A stretch of DNA of 32,469 nt from an uncultured bacterium. Lineage in GTDB: Bacteria > Pseudomonadota > Alphaproteobacteria > Sphingomonadales > Sphingomonadaceae. The notes below the pieces were generated by a model, which saw nothing but the letters and a program-made list of their open reading frames with translations, did no database searches and was not told the origin of the DNA. The stretch is taken from the NCBI GenBank assembly GCA_903884945.1, contig CAISGR010000262.1:1-32469 (forward strand), in the 5' to 3' direction. A program made the translations under genes and the position numbers. Shown here one piece after another: positions 1 through 7,285 of this stretch (position 1 is the stretch's first letter; every line of letters begins with the position of its first letter).

Positions 1-681
1 CACCAGCTTGCCGTCGAGCCGCGACAAGGTCGCATAGGCGACCGCCCCCTCGGCCTTGAGAAAGGCGTCGAGCTTCTTGGCATAGTCGAGCCGCTTCACG
101 CGGCGATCGGCGGCCTCGGGATCATAGCTCGGCTGCTGATACTGATCGAGCTTGCCCAGTTCCTCGCTGGTGTAGCGCTTGAACGCCGGCTCGCCGGGCT
201 CGCTGCCGGTATTGGGCAGGGTGATCATCACGATCTTGCCCTTCAGCTTGCCGCGCCACTTGTCGAAGTCGCGCTCGCGGCTCATCGGGGCGACGAACAC
301 CGGCGCGCTGATCGTGCCATTGGTCGAAGGCGTCCAGGCGATCGGGATCGCGGTCAGCTGGATCGGACGCGGCGTGATCATGCGCACGCTGGCGTTGTTG
401 ATCCACCAGCCCCGCCCGAACTCGAAACCTTCCTTGTGGATGTTCTTGAGGCCCCATTCGCTGAACTTGGCCTGGGTCCAGCTTTCGGCCTGGCGCATGC
501 CGGGCGAATTGGTCAGGCGCGGGCCGATGACATCGGCGAGATGCTCGGCGGTGACCATGACCTGGCTGCGCGTCGTGCCCTCGTCGATCAGGCGATTGAC
601 CTGGCCGCGATCGACCGACTGCGGAAAGGCCGGTGCCGATACGGCGAGCAGGGCAGTGGCAAGCAGAAACGAGCGGCGCAT
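1..681 (-). CDS. M28-family exported metallopeptidase, N-terminal part (runs off window)
   Basis: The frame opens at ATG 681 and stays open for 227 codons to the window edge, so the C-terminal part is missing. Residues 1-22 form a signal peptide (short basic start MRRS, hydrophobic core, then APAFPQS), so the product is exported to the periplasm or beyond. The segment after it (EHLADVIGPRLTNSPGMRQAESW, split here by reading context, then a WG..N.H.E.F.FGRGW stretch) is the typical N-terminus of M20/M28 zinc aminopeptidases that sphingomonads carry in many copies. A PA-like insert region (KGKIVMITLPNTG) follows near residues 145-160. The zinc ligands would lie in the missing part and cannot be checked. 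It is transcribed away from the tRNA and the catabolic genes and probably belongs to the chromosomal backbone. The family call rests on recognising the N-terminal pattern. Confidence 0.72.
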   Translation of the reverse strand, partial: MRRSFLLATALLAVSAPAFPQSVDRGQVNRLIDEGTTRSQVMVTAEHLADVIGPRLTNSPGMRQAESWTQAKFSEWGLKNIHKEGFEFGRGWWINNASVRMITPRPIQLTAIPIAWTPSTNGTISAPVFVAPMSRERDFDKWRGKLKGKIVMITLPNTGSEPGEPAFKRYTSEELGKLDQYQQPSYDPEAADRRVKRLDYAKKLDAFLKAEGAVAYATLSRLDGKLV

Positions 682-812
682 GGAGACCCCCGGGGTGTTG
701 AAAGATTGTTGCGAGGCGTATTCGTCACCGCCGCGTCGCGCAAGGCCTGCAAGCCGTTGACAGCACCGCTTTCGGTCGGCATTGGACCGCCTCGCTTTTA
801 GAGCGGCCCAAT

Positions 813-899
813 GGACAGGTGGCCGAGTGGTTAAAGGCAGCAGACTGTAAATCTGCCCGGGTTTCCCGTACGCTGGTTCGAATCCAGCCCTGTCCACCA
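813..899 (+). tRNA. tRNA-Tyr (GTA)
   Basis: An 87-nt class II tRNA. The acceptor stem GGACAGG (813-819) pairs with CCTGTCC (889-895), followed by discriminator A and an encoded CCA (897-899). The anticodon stem GCAGA/TCTGC (840-844/852-856) closes the loop CTGTAAA, giving anticodon GTA at 847-849. A long variable arm follows, and the T arm is GCTGG-TTCGAAT-CCAGC. A long variable arm with a GTA anticodon identifies tyrosine. A near-consensus -35 hexamer TTGACA lies upstream at 757-762, but no convincing -10 was found at the right spacing. Confidence 0.97.
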
Positions 900-1041
900 A
901 GCCTTCCGCCGGAAGCTGCCCAGCATAGCCCCATCGTGTTGCCAGTCGGGACCATCCGCGGTGGTGCGTTCGCTCGTCGTCCTGGCGCCGGGCTTTCCCT
1001 AATCGGTCGAGTGCGGTCGGGTCAGTCGCCCGACCAGCCAA

Positions 1042-1062
1042 GTCATGCGAATATTCGATGAC
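1042..1062. promoter_or_regulatory. Inverted repeat upstream of the decarboxylase operon, candidate operator
   Basis: The arm GTCAT-G-CGAAT (1042-1052) is the reverse complement of ATTCGATGAC (1053-1062) except for one extra G. The core CGAATATTCG (1048-1057) is a perfect 10-bp palindrome. It ends 79 nt before the start codon at 1142. A TTGACC (1064-1069) that could be a -35 lies just after it, without a clear -10. The position suits an operator for the 1142-6464 operon, perhaps for the LysR protein encoded at its end, but no regulator can be assigned from sequence. Confidence 0.4.
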
Positions 1063-1141
1063 CTTGACCGGATTTTGCAATGGACGGCATGCACCGGCCG
1101 GGTCCACTCGACTTCCAATCGAGGGGGAGGAGTCGAGGTCG

Positions 1142-2698
1142 ATGGCCACGGTGAGAGAGGTGACGCTGGATCTGCTGCGTCGTCTGGAGATGACCCGCAT
1201 CTTCGGAAACCCCGGATCGACGGAACTCCCCATGTTCCGCGATTTTCCCGCGGACTTCGATTATGTGCTCGGGCTTCAGGAATCCACGGTGATCGGCATG
1301 GCGGACGGATATGCCCAGGCGACGCGCAACGCGGCGCTGGTCAATCTGCACAGCTCGGCCGGCGTGGGCCACGCGATGGGCAATCTGTTCACTTCCTTCA
1401 AGAACCAGACGCCCCTGGTGGTCACGGCCGGGCAGCAGGCGCGATCCATCCTGCCGTTCGAACCGTTCCTGCATGCCGACCGCCCCACCGAGTTTCCCCG
1501 TCCATTCGTCAAATGGGCGTGCGAGCCGGCGCGCGCAGCCGATGTGCCACGCGCGATCGCCCGCGCCTATCATGTCGCGATGACGCCCCCGTTCGGGCCC
1601 ACCTTCGTGTCGGTCCCGGTGGACGATTGGGACCAGGAAGGCGAGGCGGTGGATATCCGCACGATCGCGACCGCGAACCCAGGTGATCCGGCCGCGCTGG
1701 CGCAGCTTGCCGCCGCGCTGGAGAAGGCGGAACGGCCGGCGCTCGTTCTGGGCGCAGGCGCCGCGCGCGACGGGGCATGGGAGGCGGCCATCCGCTTCGC
1801 GGAAATCCATGGCGCCGAAGTCTATGCGGCCCCGTTCGCATGCCGCAATGCCTTCCCCGAGGATCACCCGCGGTTTGCCGGCTTCCTGCGCGCGAGCCGC
1901 AGCGACATCGTAGAGCAACTGGCGCGGCATGATCTGGCGCTGGTCGTCGGCGGACCGCTGAATCTCTATCACACCGAAGCCGACGGGCCGCATGTTCCCG
2001 CGGATCTCGTACTGTGGCTGATCGACGATAATCCGGCCGTGCTGTCCTGGGCGCCCTCGGGCAGGGCGATCCTGGCCAATAGCCGGATGGCGCTCGAATC
2101 ATTGGCGCGGCGATCCTCTCCCGCGCCGCGCGTCGTGTCGGCGGTCCGCGATCCGGTCGTTCCGCCGCCGGGTGACAGGATGACCGATCGGCTGGCAATG
2201 CACCGCATCGCCGCGCTTCGGCCAGCGAAGTCGGTGGTCGTCGAAGAGGCGCCGTCCAGCCGGGATGCACTCCACGATCTCCTGCCGATCCTCCGCGCGG
2301 ACGGCTTTTACACGACGGCCAGCGGCGGCCTGGGATATGGCCTGCCTGCGGCGGTCGGTATTGCGATGGCGCGGCCGGGCGAGCGCGTGATCGCGCTGAT
2401 CGGCGACGGGTCGGCGATGTATTCGATCCAGGCGCTGTTCACCGCCAGCCGCCTCGGGCTTCCGTTCAGCGTGCTGGTGATCGCCAATCGTCGGTATGAA
2501 GCGCTGGAATCCTTCGGGCGCCATTTCGGCCTCCGGAAAGTCGAGGGCACGGATTTGACGGGACTCGATTTCTGCGCGCTTGCTGCCGGGCACGGCATGG
2601 CGGCGCGCCGGGCCGAGACGCCCGAGGCGCTCGACGCGGCACTCGCCTGGTCCTTTGCCGCGAACGAGCCCACGCTCGTCGAAATTGTCGTCGACTGA
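1142..2698 (+). CDS. mdlC-like: Benzoylformate-decarboxylase-like ThDP enzyme
   Basis: 518 aa when started at ATG 1142, which has a GGGGGAGGAG ribosome site 9 nt upstream; the family is about 528 aa. The start aligns without gaps to Pseudomonas putida benzoylformate decarboxylase: Ser26 (FGNPGS), Glu47 (LQE) and His70 (NLHS) fall at the same residue numbers, and the second catalytic His is present in LYHTEADG. The ThDP/Mg motif GDGS...AN starts near residue 420, with ANRRY where P. putida has NNGTY. Known reaction of the family: non-oxidative decarboxylation of aryl 2-oxoacids to aldehydes (mandelate pathway, cytoplasm). It is the first gene of an operon with a Rieske oxygenase and a KPR-family dehydrogenase, which fits an aryl-glyoxylate route. 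The true substrate may be ring-substituted. An oxalyl-CoA decarboxylase or acetolactate synthase is less likely, given the exact match at Ser26 and His70. Confidence 0.88.
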   Translation: MATVREVTLDLLRRLEMTRIFGNPGSTELPMFRDFPADFDYVLGLQESTVIGMADGYAQATRNAALVNLHSSAGVGHAMGNLFTSFKNQTPLVVTAGQQARSILPFEPFLHADRPTEFPRPFVKWACEPARAADVPRAIARAYHVAMTPPFGPTFVSVPVDDWDQEGEAVDIRTIATANPGDPAALAQLAAALEKAERPALVLGAGAARDGAWEAAIRFAEIHGAEVYAAPFACRNAFPEDHPRFAGFLRASRSDIVEQLARHDLALVVGGPLNLYHTEADGPHVPADLVLWLIDDNPAVLSWAPSGRAILANSRMALESLARRSSPAPRVVSAVRDPVVPPPGDRMTDRLAMHRIAALRPAKSVVVEEAPSSRDALHDLLPILRADGFYTTASGGLGYGLPAAVGIAMARPGERVIALIGDGSAMYSIQALFTASRLGLPFSVLVIANRRYEALESFGRHFGLRKVEGTDLTGLDFCALAAGHGMAARRAETPEALDAALAWSFAANEPTLVEIVVD

Positions 2699-2718
2699 CA
2701 TTCTCAGGAGAGGAAACC

Positions 2719-4062
2719 ATGTCCGCCTATCGCATGACCGATCTGATCGACGATCGTCCGACTGACGGCGTCTTTCGCATCAACCGGGCATTGTTCAGCG
2801 ACCCGGATTTGTTCGATCTTGAACAGCGTCACATCTTCGAAGGCGGCTGGGTGTTCGTCGGCATGGCATGCCAGGCGGAAAAGCCCCATGATTTCTTCAC
2901 CGGCTTCATTGGCAGGGTACCGATCCTGGTCAGCCGGTCGGGCGAGGGGGCGCTGAATGGTTTCATCAACGCCTGTCCGCACAAGGGCGCGCGCATCGCG
3001 CAGCAATGTTCGGGCAATGCCCGGCTGCACGTCTGCCCCTATCACAGCTGGACTTTCGACAGCGCGGGTACCAATCGCAACATCAAGTGGAAGAGCGCCG
3101 GCAGCTATGGCGCCGGCTTCGACCGGGAGGATCACGATCTCGCCCGCATTCCCCGCTTCGGCGAATATCGCGGCTTCCTGTTCGCCAGCCTGAACCCCGA
3201 TGTGCCGAGCCTCGACGACTATCTGGGCGAAGCGCGCAAGCTGATCGATCTTCTGGTGGATCAGAGCAGTGACGGCGTTGAGCTGGTGCCGGGCGCCGTG
3301 CGGTTCACCTATGCCGCCAACTGGAAGATGCAGCTCGAGAATTGCTCGGACCAATATCACTTCACCTCGACGCACCCGAGCTACATCCGCATCCTCGAGG
3401 CGCGGGCGAAAGAGCAGAAGAACGAAGTGGTCCAGTCGACGCTGGGCGGCAGCGATTTCTGGAAGGAGGATGCTGCAGGGCCGACCGGTGGCACGTTCAG
3501 CTTCGCCCATGGTCATGTCCTGAACTGGGGACTGATGGCCGTAACGCCGGCGTTGCCGCTCTTCGAGCGCGCCGATGAAATTGCCGCACGGGTCGGGGCG
3601 GAGCGGCGCAACTGGATGTTCAACATGCGCAACCTGACGATCTTTCCGAATCTGCAGATCGCCGAAAACGCGTCCAGCCAGCTGCGCGTGATCCGCCCGG
3701 TGGCGCATAACTATACCGAAATGCAGACCTGGTGCATCGCCCCGCGTGGGGAAAGCGCCGAGGCGCGGCGAATGCGCATCCGGCAATATGAGGATTTCTT
3801 CAATCCCACCGGCATGGCCACCCCTGACGACACCGTCGCCTATGAGGAATGCCAGGCCGGCATGGCCCGGCAGGAACGTCCCTGGCTGCAGGGCCATGCC
3901 CGCGGCCTCGCGGCCTCGGTCGAGGGCGGGAATGCGTATTCGGACATGATCGGCCTCCATCCGGAGCGCAGCGTGCTCGGCCAGGCGCAGACCGGCGACG
4001 AAAGCCTGTTCCACAGCTATTATCGCGCCTGGGCCAGCCGCATGCGGGAGGCGTTGGCATGA
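2719..4062 (+). CDS. Rieske aromatic-ring-hydroxylating oxygenase, alpha subunit (benzoate/anthranilate type)
   Basis: 447 aa; the start ATG follows AGGAGAGG. The Rieske [2Fe-2S] ligands are C86-P-H88 and C106-P-Y-H109. The mononuclear iron site is visible as NCSDQYHFTSTH, giving His214 and His219, with Asp371 of ATPDD as the likely third ligand and Asp211 as the usual electron-bridge Asp. Enzymes of this class insert both atoms of O2 into an aromatic ring, often on benzoate-like acids. The partner beta subunit follows with a 4-nt ATGA overlap, the usual alpha3beta3 pairing. The decarboxylase stop is only 20 nt upstream. No ferredoxin or reductase gene is near, so electrons must come from a distant component. 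The substrate is inferred from neighbours and from the BenB-like beta subunit. Confidence 0.93.
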   Translation: MSAYRMTDLIDDRPTDGVFRINRALFSDPDLFDLEQRHIFEGGWVFVGMACQAEKPHDFFTGFIGRVPILVSRSGEGALNGFINACPHKGARIAQQCSGNARLHVCPYHSWTFDSAGTNRNIKWKSAGSYGAGFDREDHDLARIPRFGEYRGFLFASLNPDVPSLDDYLGEARKLIDLLVDQSSDGVELVPGAVRFTYAANWKMQLENCSDQYHFTSTHPSYIRILEARAKEQKNEVVQSTLGGSDFWKEDAAGPTGGTFSFAHGHVLNWGLMAVTPALPLFERADEIAARVGAERRNWMFNMRNLTIFPNLQIAENASSQLRVIRPVAHNYTEMQTWCIAPRGESAEARRMRIRQYEDFFNPTGMATPDDTVAYEECQAGMARQERPWLQGHARGLAASVEGGNAYSDMIGLHPERSVLGQAQTGDESLFHSYYRAWASRMREALA

Positions 4063-4556
4063 CCGACCAGATGCTCCGGGAAGCGGAGGCACTGCTCTAC
4101 CGCGAAGCCCTGCTGCTGGACGAGGGGAGCTATGACGCGTGGCTCGATCTCTTTACCCCGGATACGGAGTTCTGGATGCCCGCCTGGCGCAACGAGAGCG
4201 AGCAAACCAGCGATCCCGATAGCGAGTTGTCGCTGATCTATTATCAGGGGCGGAGCAACCTGGAGGACCGGGTCAGGCGCGTCCGATCGGGGTTGTCGAT
4301 CGCCTCGAAGGTGCGGCTCCGGGTGATGCACGCGATCAGCAACGTTCTCGTGACTGCCCAGACGCCCGATAGTGCCAGCATCTCGAGTTGCTTCACCGTC
4401 CATCTCGTCGACGTCCGCGCCGGGCGCACCCACACCTTCTTCGGCCGCTACGAGCATGAACTCGTTCGCACCGACAGGGGGTGGCGGATTTCGCGCAAGG
4501 TCATTCGTCTGCTCAACGATGTCGTGCCGACGCTGCTCGACTTCTATTCGATCTGA
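4059..4556 (+). CDS. Rieske aromatic-ring-hydroxylating oxygenase, beta subunit
   Basis: 165 aa, starting at the ATGA overlap with the alpha subunit, so translation is coupled. It has the SnoaL/NTF2 cone fold of oxygenase small subunits. The blocks EAEALLYREALLLDEG, WLDLFTPDTEFWMPAW and SLIYYQGRSNLEDRV resemble benzoate and anthranilate dioxygenase beta subunits (BenB/AntB). The role is structural, and sometimes substrate-tuning, in the alpha3beta3 oxygenase. The C-terminus RISRKVIRLLNDVV is also typical. It ends 8 nt before the next start codon. Confidence 0.93.
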   Translation: MTDQMLREAEALLYREALLLDEGSYDAWLDLFTPDTEFWMPAWRNESEQTSDPDSELSLIYYQGRSNLEDRVRRVRSGLSIASKVRLRVMHAISNVLVTAQTPDSASISSCFTVHLVDVRAGRTHTFFGRYEHELVRTDRGWRISRKVIRLLNDVVPTLLDFYSI

Positions 4557-4564
4557 GGCCCCCG

Positions 4565-5512
4565 TTGGAAACCGCCCAAACGCCCATTCGCAGCGTCGCA
4601 ATCCTTGGCGCAGGAGCGATGGGTTGCCTGTTCGGCGCCCGCATCGCGGAGACCGGCGCGCGCGTCGTGGTAATCGACCTCGATGCGGCGCGACTGGCCA
4701 CGATTGCAGCGTCGGGTATCGTGCTCACCGATGATTTCGGAACGCGTACGGTGCCGGTCCAGGCCGCGCTTGCCGCAGACCTGCGTGCGCCGGTCGACCT
4801 GATCCTGCTGTTCACCAAGGGGATGCACAGCGCGTCGGCGATCGCGTCGGTCGCCCATCTGCGCGCTGGTGGGCCGATCGCCCTCACGCTGCAAAATGGC
4901 ATCGGGAATGCGGAACTGCTGGCGGAGAGTTTCGGCGCGGATCGGGTCGTGATGGGAACGGCGCTGGTACCAGCCGATCTGACCGGCCCGCGCGCGGTAT
5001 CGTCGCATGGCTTCGCTTCGATCAGCCTGGGATCGATGACGCCCGATGGGGAGGCAGCGACGGACCGCGTCGCGGCGCTGCTGGGCAGCGCGCGATTCTC
5101 CGTTGCCCGGCGCGCGGACATCGCCGCGGCGGTGTGGGAAAAGGTCGCGTTCAATGCCGCGCTCAACGCCATCGCGATGATCTGCGAAGTCCCGAATGGC
5201 GGGATCGACAATGCGCCCGGCCGACGCATTGCGGAAGCCGTGGCGGCGGAGACCGCCGCGGTCGCAGGTGCCCGCGGAATTGCGATCGATCGGGCGAGCG
5301 TGGTCGCCAGCATCCTCGCGGCGCTTCGGGGGCATCGTGACCACAAGGCATCGATGCTGCACGATCGCGAGATGGGCAGGCCGAGTGAGATCGAAACGAT
5401 CAACGGCGCCATCGCTCGCGAGGGGGCGCGGCTGGGTGTGCCCACCCCCGTCTGCGATACGCTGAGCGACCTCGTCCGCATCATCGAGGGCAAGGCTGCG
5501 GGATGGCGGTGA
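4565..5512 (+). CDS. Ketopantoate-reductase-family dehydrogenase, candidate D-2-hydroxyacid (D-mandelate) dehydrogenase
   Basis: 315 aa from a TTG start at 4565; GAGG at 4555-4558 is 6 nt upstream, whereas the in-frame ATG at 4481 lies inside the previous gene. Residues 11-20 (VAILGAGAMG) form the GxGxxG Rossmann motif. Lys193 and Asn197 (WEKVAFNAAL) and the C-terminal SML..REMGRPSEIETINGAI block are KPR-family signatures. Asp38 ends the second beta strand (VVVIDLD), where NADPH-dependent E. coli PanE has an Arg, so NAD(H) preference is likely. NAD-dependent D-mandelate dehydrogenases of enterococci are known members of this family. Next to a benzoylformate decarboxylase, oxidation of D-mandelate or a substituted analogue fits better than pantothenate synthesis. 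The family is certain; the substrate is inferred. Confidence 0.85.
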   Translation: METAQTPIRSVAILGAGAMGCLFGARIAETGARVVVIDLDAARLATIAASGIVLTDDFGTRTVPVQAALAADLRAPVDLILLFTKGMHSASAIASVAHLRAGGPIALTLQNGIGNAELLAESFGADRVVMGTALVPADLTGPRAVSSHGFASISLGSMTPDGEAATDRVAALLGSARFSVARRADIAAAVWEKVAFNAALNAIAMICEVPNGGIDNAPGRRIAEAVAAETAAVAGARGIAIDRASVVASILAALRGHRDHKASMLHDREMGRPSEIETINGAIAREGARLGVPTPVCDTLSDLVRIIEGKAAGWR

Positions 5513-5555
5513 TCCGGCTTGCCCGGCCTTGTCTGAAAACCCATAGCATCGCGGG

Positions 5556-6464
5556 ATGAGCTTCGACGGACGAGACTTGCGAGCCTTCCTCGCCGTGGCG
5601 GATTGCGGCAGCCTCGGCCGCGCCGCGCATGTCGTCAACATGACGCAGCCGTCGCTCAGCCGCCGCATCCATGAGCTTGAACTGCGTCTCGGCGGGCCGC
5701 TGTTCGAACGGCACAGCAAGGGCATGGCCCTCACTCCTTCGGGAGAGGTGCTCCTCGATCATGCTCGCTTGCTGGTGTTCGAGATGGAGCAGGCCGTGGC
5801 GTCGCTTAACGGCATGCGGCGCGGCAAGCTGCGCCTGGGTGCGGTGGCTGCGCTGTGCAGGAGTATCGTGCCGCAGGCCCTTGCCGCGCTGGCGCGCGAG
5901 GCGCCCGACATCGCGATCGATCTGCTCGAAGCGCCAGACAGCGAACTCGCGGAGGCATTGCTGGACCGGCGGCTGGATCTGGTGCTCGCCACCGAGATGC
6001 TGAAGAATGAGGAGATCGAAGCGATCGCGCCGCTGCCGCTGCGGGATCGCTTCGTCCCGTGCAGCCGGATCGGCAATGCGCTTGTCGATCCGGCGACGAC
6101 CGCGCTGGATGAAGTGCTGGCCTGTCCCTGGGTCATGCTCCGGCGCGGACGGACGCCGCGGCAGTTGTTCGAGGATCTGGTGGCCGGCGCAGGCCGTAAG
6201 CTTCCCAAGATCGCCGTGGAGACCAATTCGGTGGGCGCGCAGATCGCGATGGTGGCCAACAGCGACATGCTGGGCTGGTTGCCGATGCGACTTGTGGCCG
6301 ACCAGGTCGGGGCGGGGATACTTCAGGTCCATCCGGTGGCGGAACTGACTCTGGAGCGGCGCTTCTGGATATATCGCAGGCGCCGTACCGTTCTCGGCAA
6401 GCCGGCCCAACTCGTCCTGCGCCATTTCGAATTGTCCGTCGACCGGGCTGGGGGCGAGGCTTAG
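5556..6464 (+). CDS. LysR-type transcriptional regulator
   Basis: 302 aa; ATG 5556 follows GCGGG. The N-terminal winged helix-turn-helix (residues about 4-64) includes FLAVADCGSLGRAAHVVNMTQPSLSRRI and ELELRLGGPLFERH, the LysR consensus. The rest is a periplasmic-binding-protein-like effector domain (GKLRLGAV...). It is the last gene of the same-direction operon with only 43 nt before it, rather than the more usual divergent arrangement, so it may be co-transcribed with the genes it controls. An aromatic acid intermediate is the likely inducer (inference). Its stop overlaps the stop of the convergent MarR gene by 3 nt. Confidence 0.93.
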   Translation: MSFDGRDLRAFLAVADCGSLGRAAHVVNMTQPSLSRRIHELELRLGGPLFERHSKGMALTPSGEVLLDHARLLVFEMEQAVASLNGMRRGKLRLGAVAALCRSIVPQALAALAREAPDIAIDLLEAPDSELAEALLDRRLDLVLATEMLKNEEIEAIAPLPLRDRFVPCSRIGNALVDPATTALDEVLACPWVMLRRGRTPRQLFEDLVAGAGRKLPKIAVETNSVGAQIAMVANSDMLGWLPMRLVADQVGAGILQVHPVAELTLERRFWIYRRRRTVLGKPAQLVLRHFELSVDRAGGEA

Positions 6465-6973
6465 ATATCCATGACGTGCGGCGCGATCGTGACGACGCGA
6501 CGAATGATCTTGCGCAGCCCCGAATCGAGCTGCTTGCGCTCTTCCTCGTTCAGATCGGCCACCCAATCGTTGAAGAACTTGCCGCGCTCGCCCCGAATCG
6601 CGAGATGGATCTTCTGACCTTCGCTGGTCAGCGATACCAGGCGGCTGTTACGCTTGTTGGGATGCTGCGTACGCTGGACCAGGCCGCGCGTCTCGAGGCT
6701 GCCGAGCGCGCGACTCACCTCGGCGCGGTCGACGAACGCCATGCTCGCTACCTCGCTGGCGCTGCATTCCCCCAGATAATGGACATGCGCCATGGTGCGC
6801 CATTCGGGGAGCGACAGATTTGCGGTTTCCCGCACGTGCTGCGCCGTGACGCGGTCGAGCAGCTTACTGAGCAGCAGGATATGGTAGGGTAGATTTTGAG
6901 GGGCGACGTTCGCCCACCGCTCCTCCAGCGCCTCGATGGCGCGGTCCGCCGCATTCGATTCGTGTTGTTTCAT
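6461..6973 (-). CDS. MarR-family transcriptional regulator
   Basis: 170 aa from ATG 6973; AAGGA sits 6 nt upstream of it and only 3 nt from the alternative GTG at 6976. The winged-helix domain spans roughly residues 40-135: LPEWRTMAHVHYLGECSASEVASMAFVDRAEVSRALGSLE holds the helix-turn-helix, and NSRLVSLTSEG forms the wing. Long N- and C-terminal helices for dimerisation flank it. MarR proteins usually repress their own gene and a divergent catabolic gene and release DNA on binding a small, often aromatic, ligand. The gene is divergent from the TonB receptor, and tandem palindromes at 7025-7052 lie in the shared spacer. Related palindromes occur upstream of two more operons in the window, so it probably controls that set. 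Confidence 0.92.
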   Translation of the reverse strand: MKQHESNAADRAIEALEERWANVAPQNLPYHILLLSKLLDRVTAQHVRETANLSLPEWRTMAHVHYLGECSASEVASMAFVDRAEVSRALGSLETRGLVQRTQHPNKRNSRLVSLTSEGQKIHLAIRGERGKFFNDWVADLNEEERKQLDSGLRKIIRRVVTIAPHVMDI

Positions 6974-7285
6974 CACCGATCCTTATCCCTCGATCTACCG
7001 TTTGTCGCTTGCCAATAGAAAATTGTTGAGTTATCATCGTTGAATAATCAACAATACGGCGGAGGGACAGCGGCGATGGACGTTGGGCATGATGTCTCAG
7101 TCGCTGCGTTGGGTCGCCCCGCTGGGATCGACGCGGCGGGCGCCGCCTCCCGTCCTCGCACGACAACTTCCTCATCTGAATCACGGCGCCGTCCCCTCGG
7201 ATAGCCTCGACAGATAGGGCCATCGGAACGTCGGGCACAGGCAGCGCAGACTGCCAACAATATAACGAAGGAAATGGGAGAAGAT
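6974..7285. other. Divergent regulatory spacer, MarR gene / TonB receptor gene
   Basis: 312 nt with no supportable gene. The MarR-proximal part (about 7010-7055) is AT-rich, in sharp contrast to the surroundings, and contains the tandem operators described separately. The receptor-proximal part (7060-7260) is GC-rich and gives only unsupported short frames. It would be a 5' leader of more than 200 nt if receptor transcription starts near the operators. Confidence 0.6.
7025..7052. promoter_or_regulatory. Tandem MarR-type operators
   Basis: Two 14-bp palindromes lie end to end: GTTGAGTTATCATC (7025-7038, one mismatch between arms) and GTTGAATAATCAAC (7039-7052, perfect GTTGA-N4-TCAAC). A larger inverted repeat ATTGTTGA/TCAACAAT (7022-7029/7048-7055) encloses both. 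They lie 52 nt from the MarR start. The second site recurs with the same architecture and the same following CAAT at 20305-20318. Binding by the adjacent MarR protein is inferred from position. Confidence 0.72.

Noticed and set aside
757..785. TTGACA as a full promoter for tRNA-Tyr
   Set aside because: The -35 is near-consensus, but the hexamer at 17 nt spacing (CATTGG) is a poor -10, so a promoter was not called.
2704..4092. 462-codon open frame on the - strand
   Set aside because: Antisense to the Rieske alpha subunit, whose iron ligands are all visible on the + strand.
4481..4564. Upstream ATG for the KPR-family gene
   Set aside because: It would place 28 codons inside the oxygenase beta subunit gene and far before the Rossmann motif; TTG 4565 has its own ribosome site.
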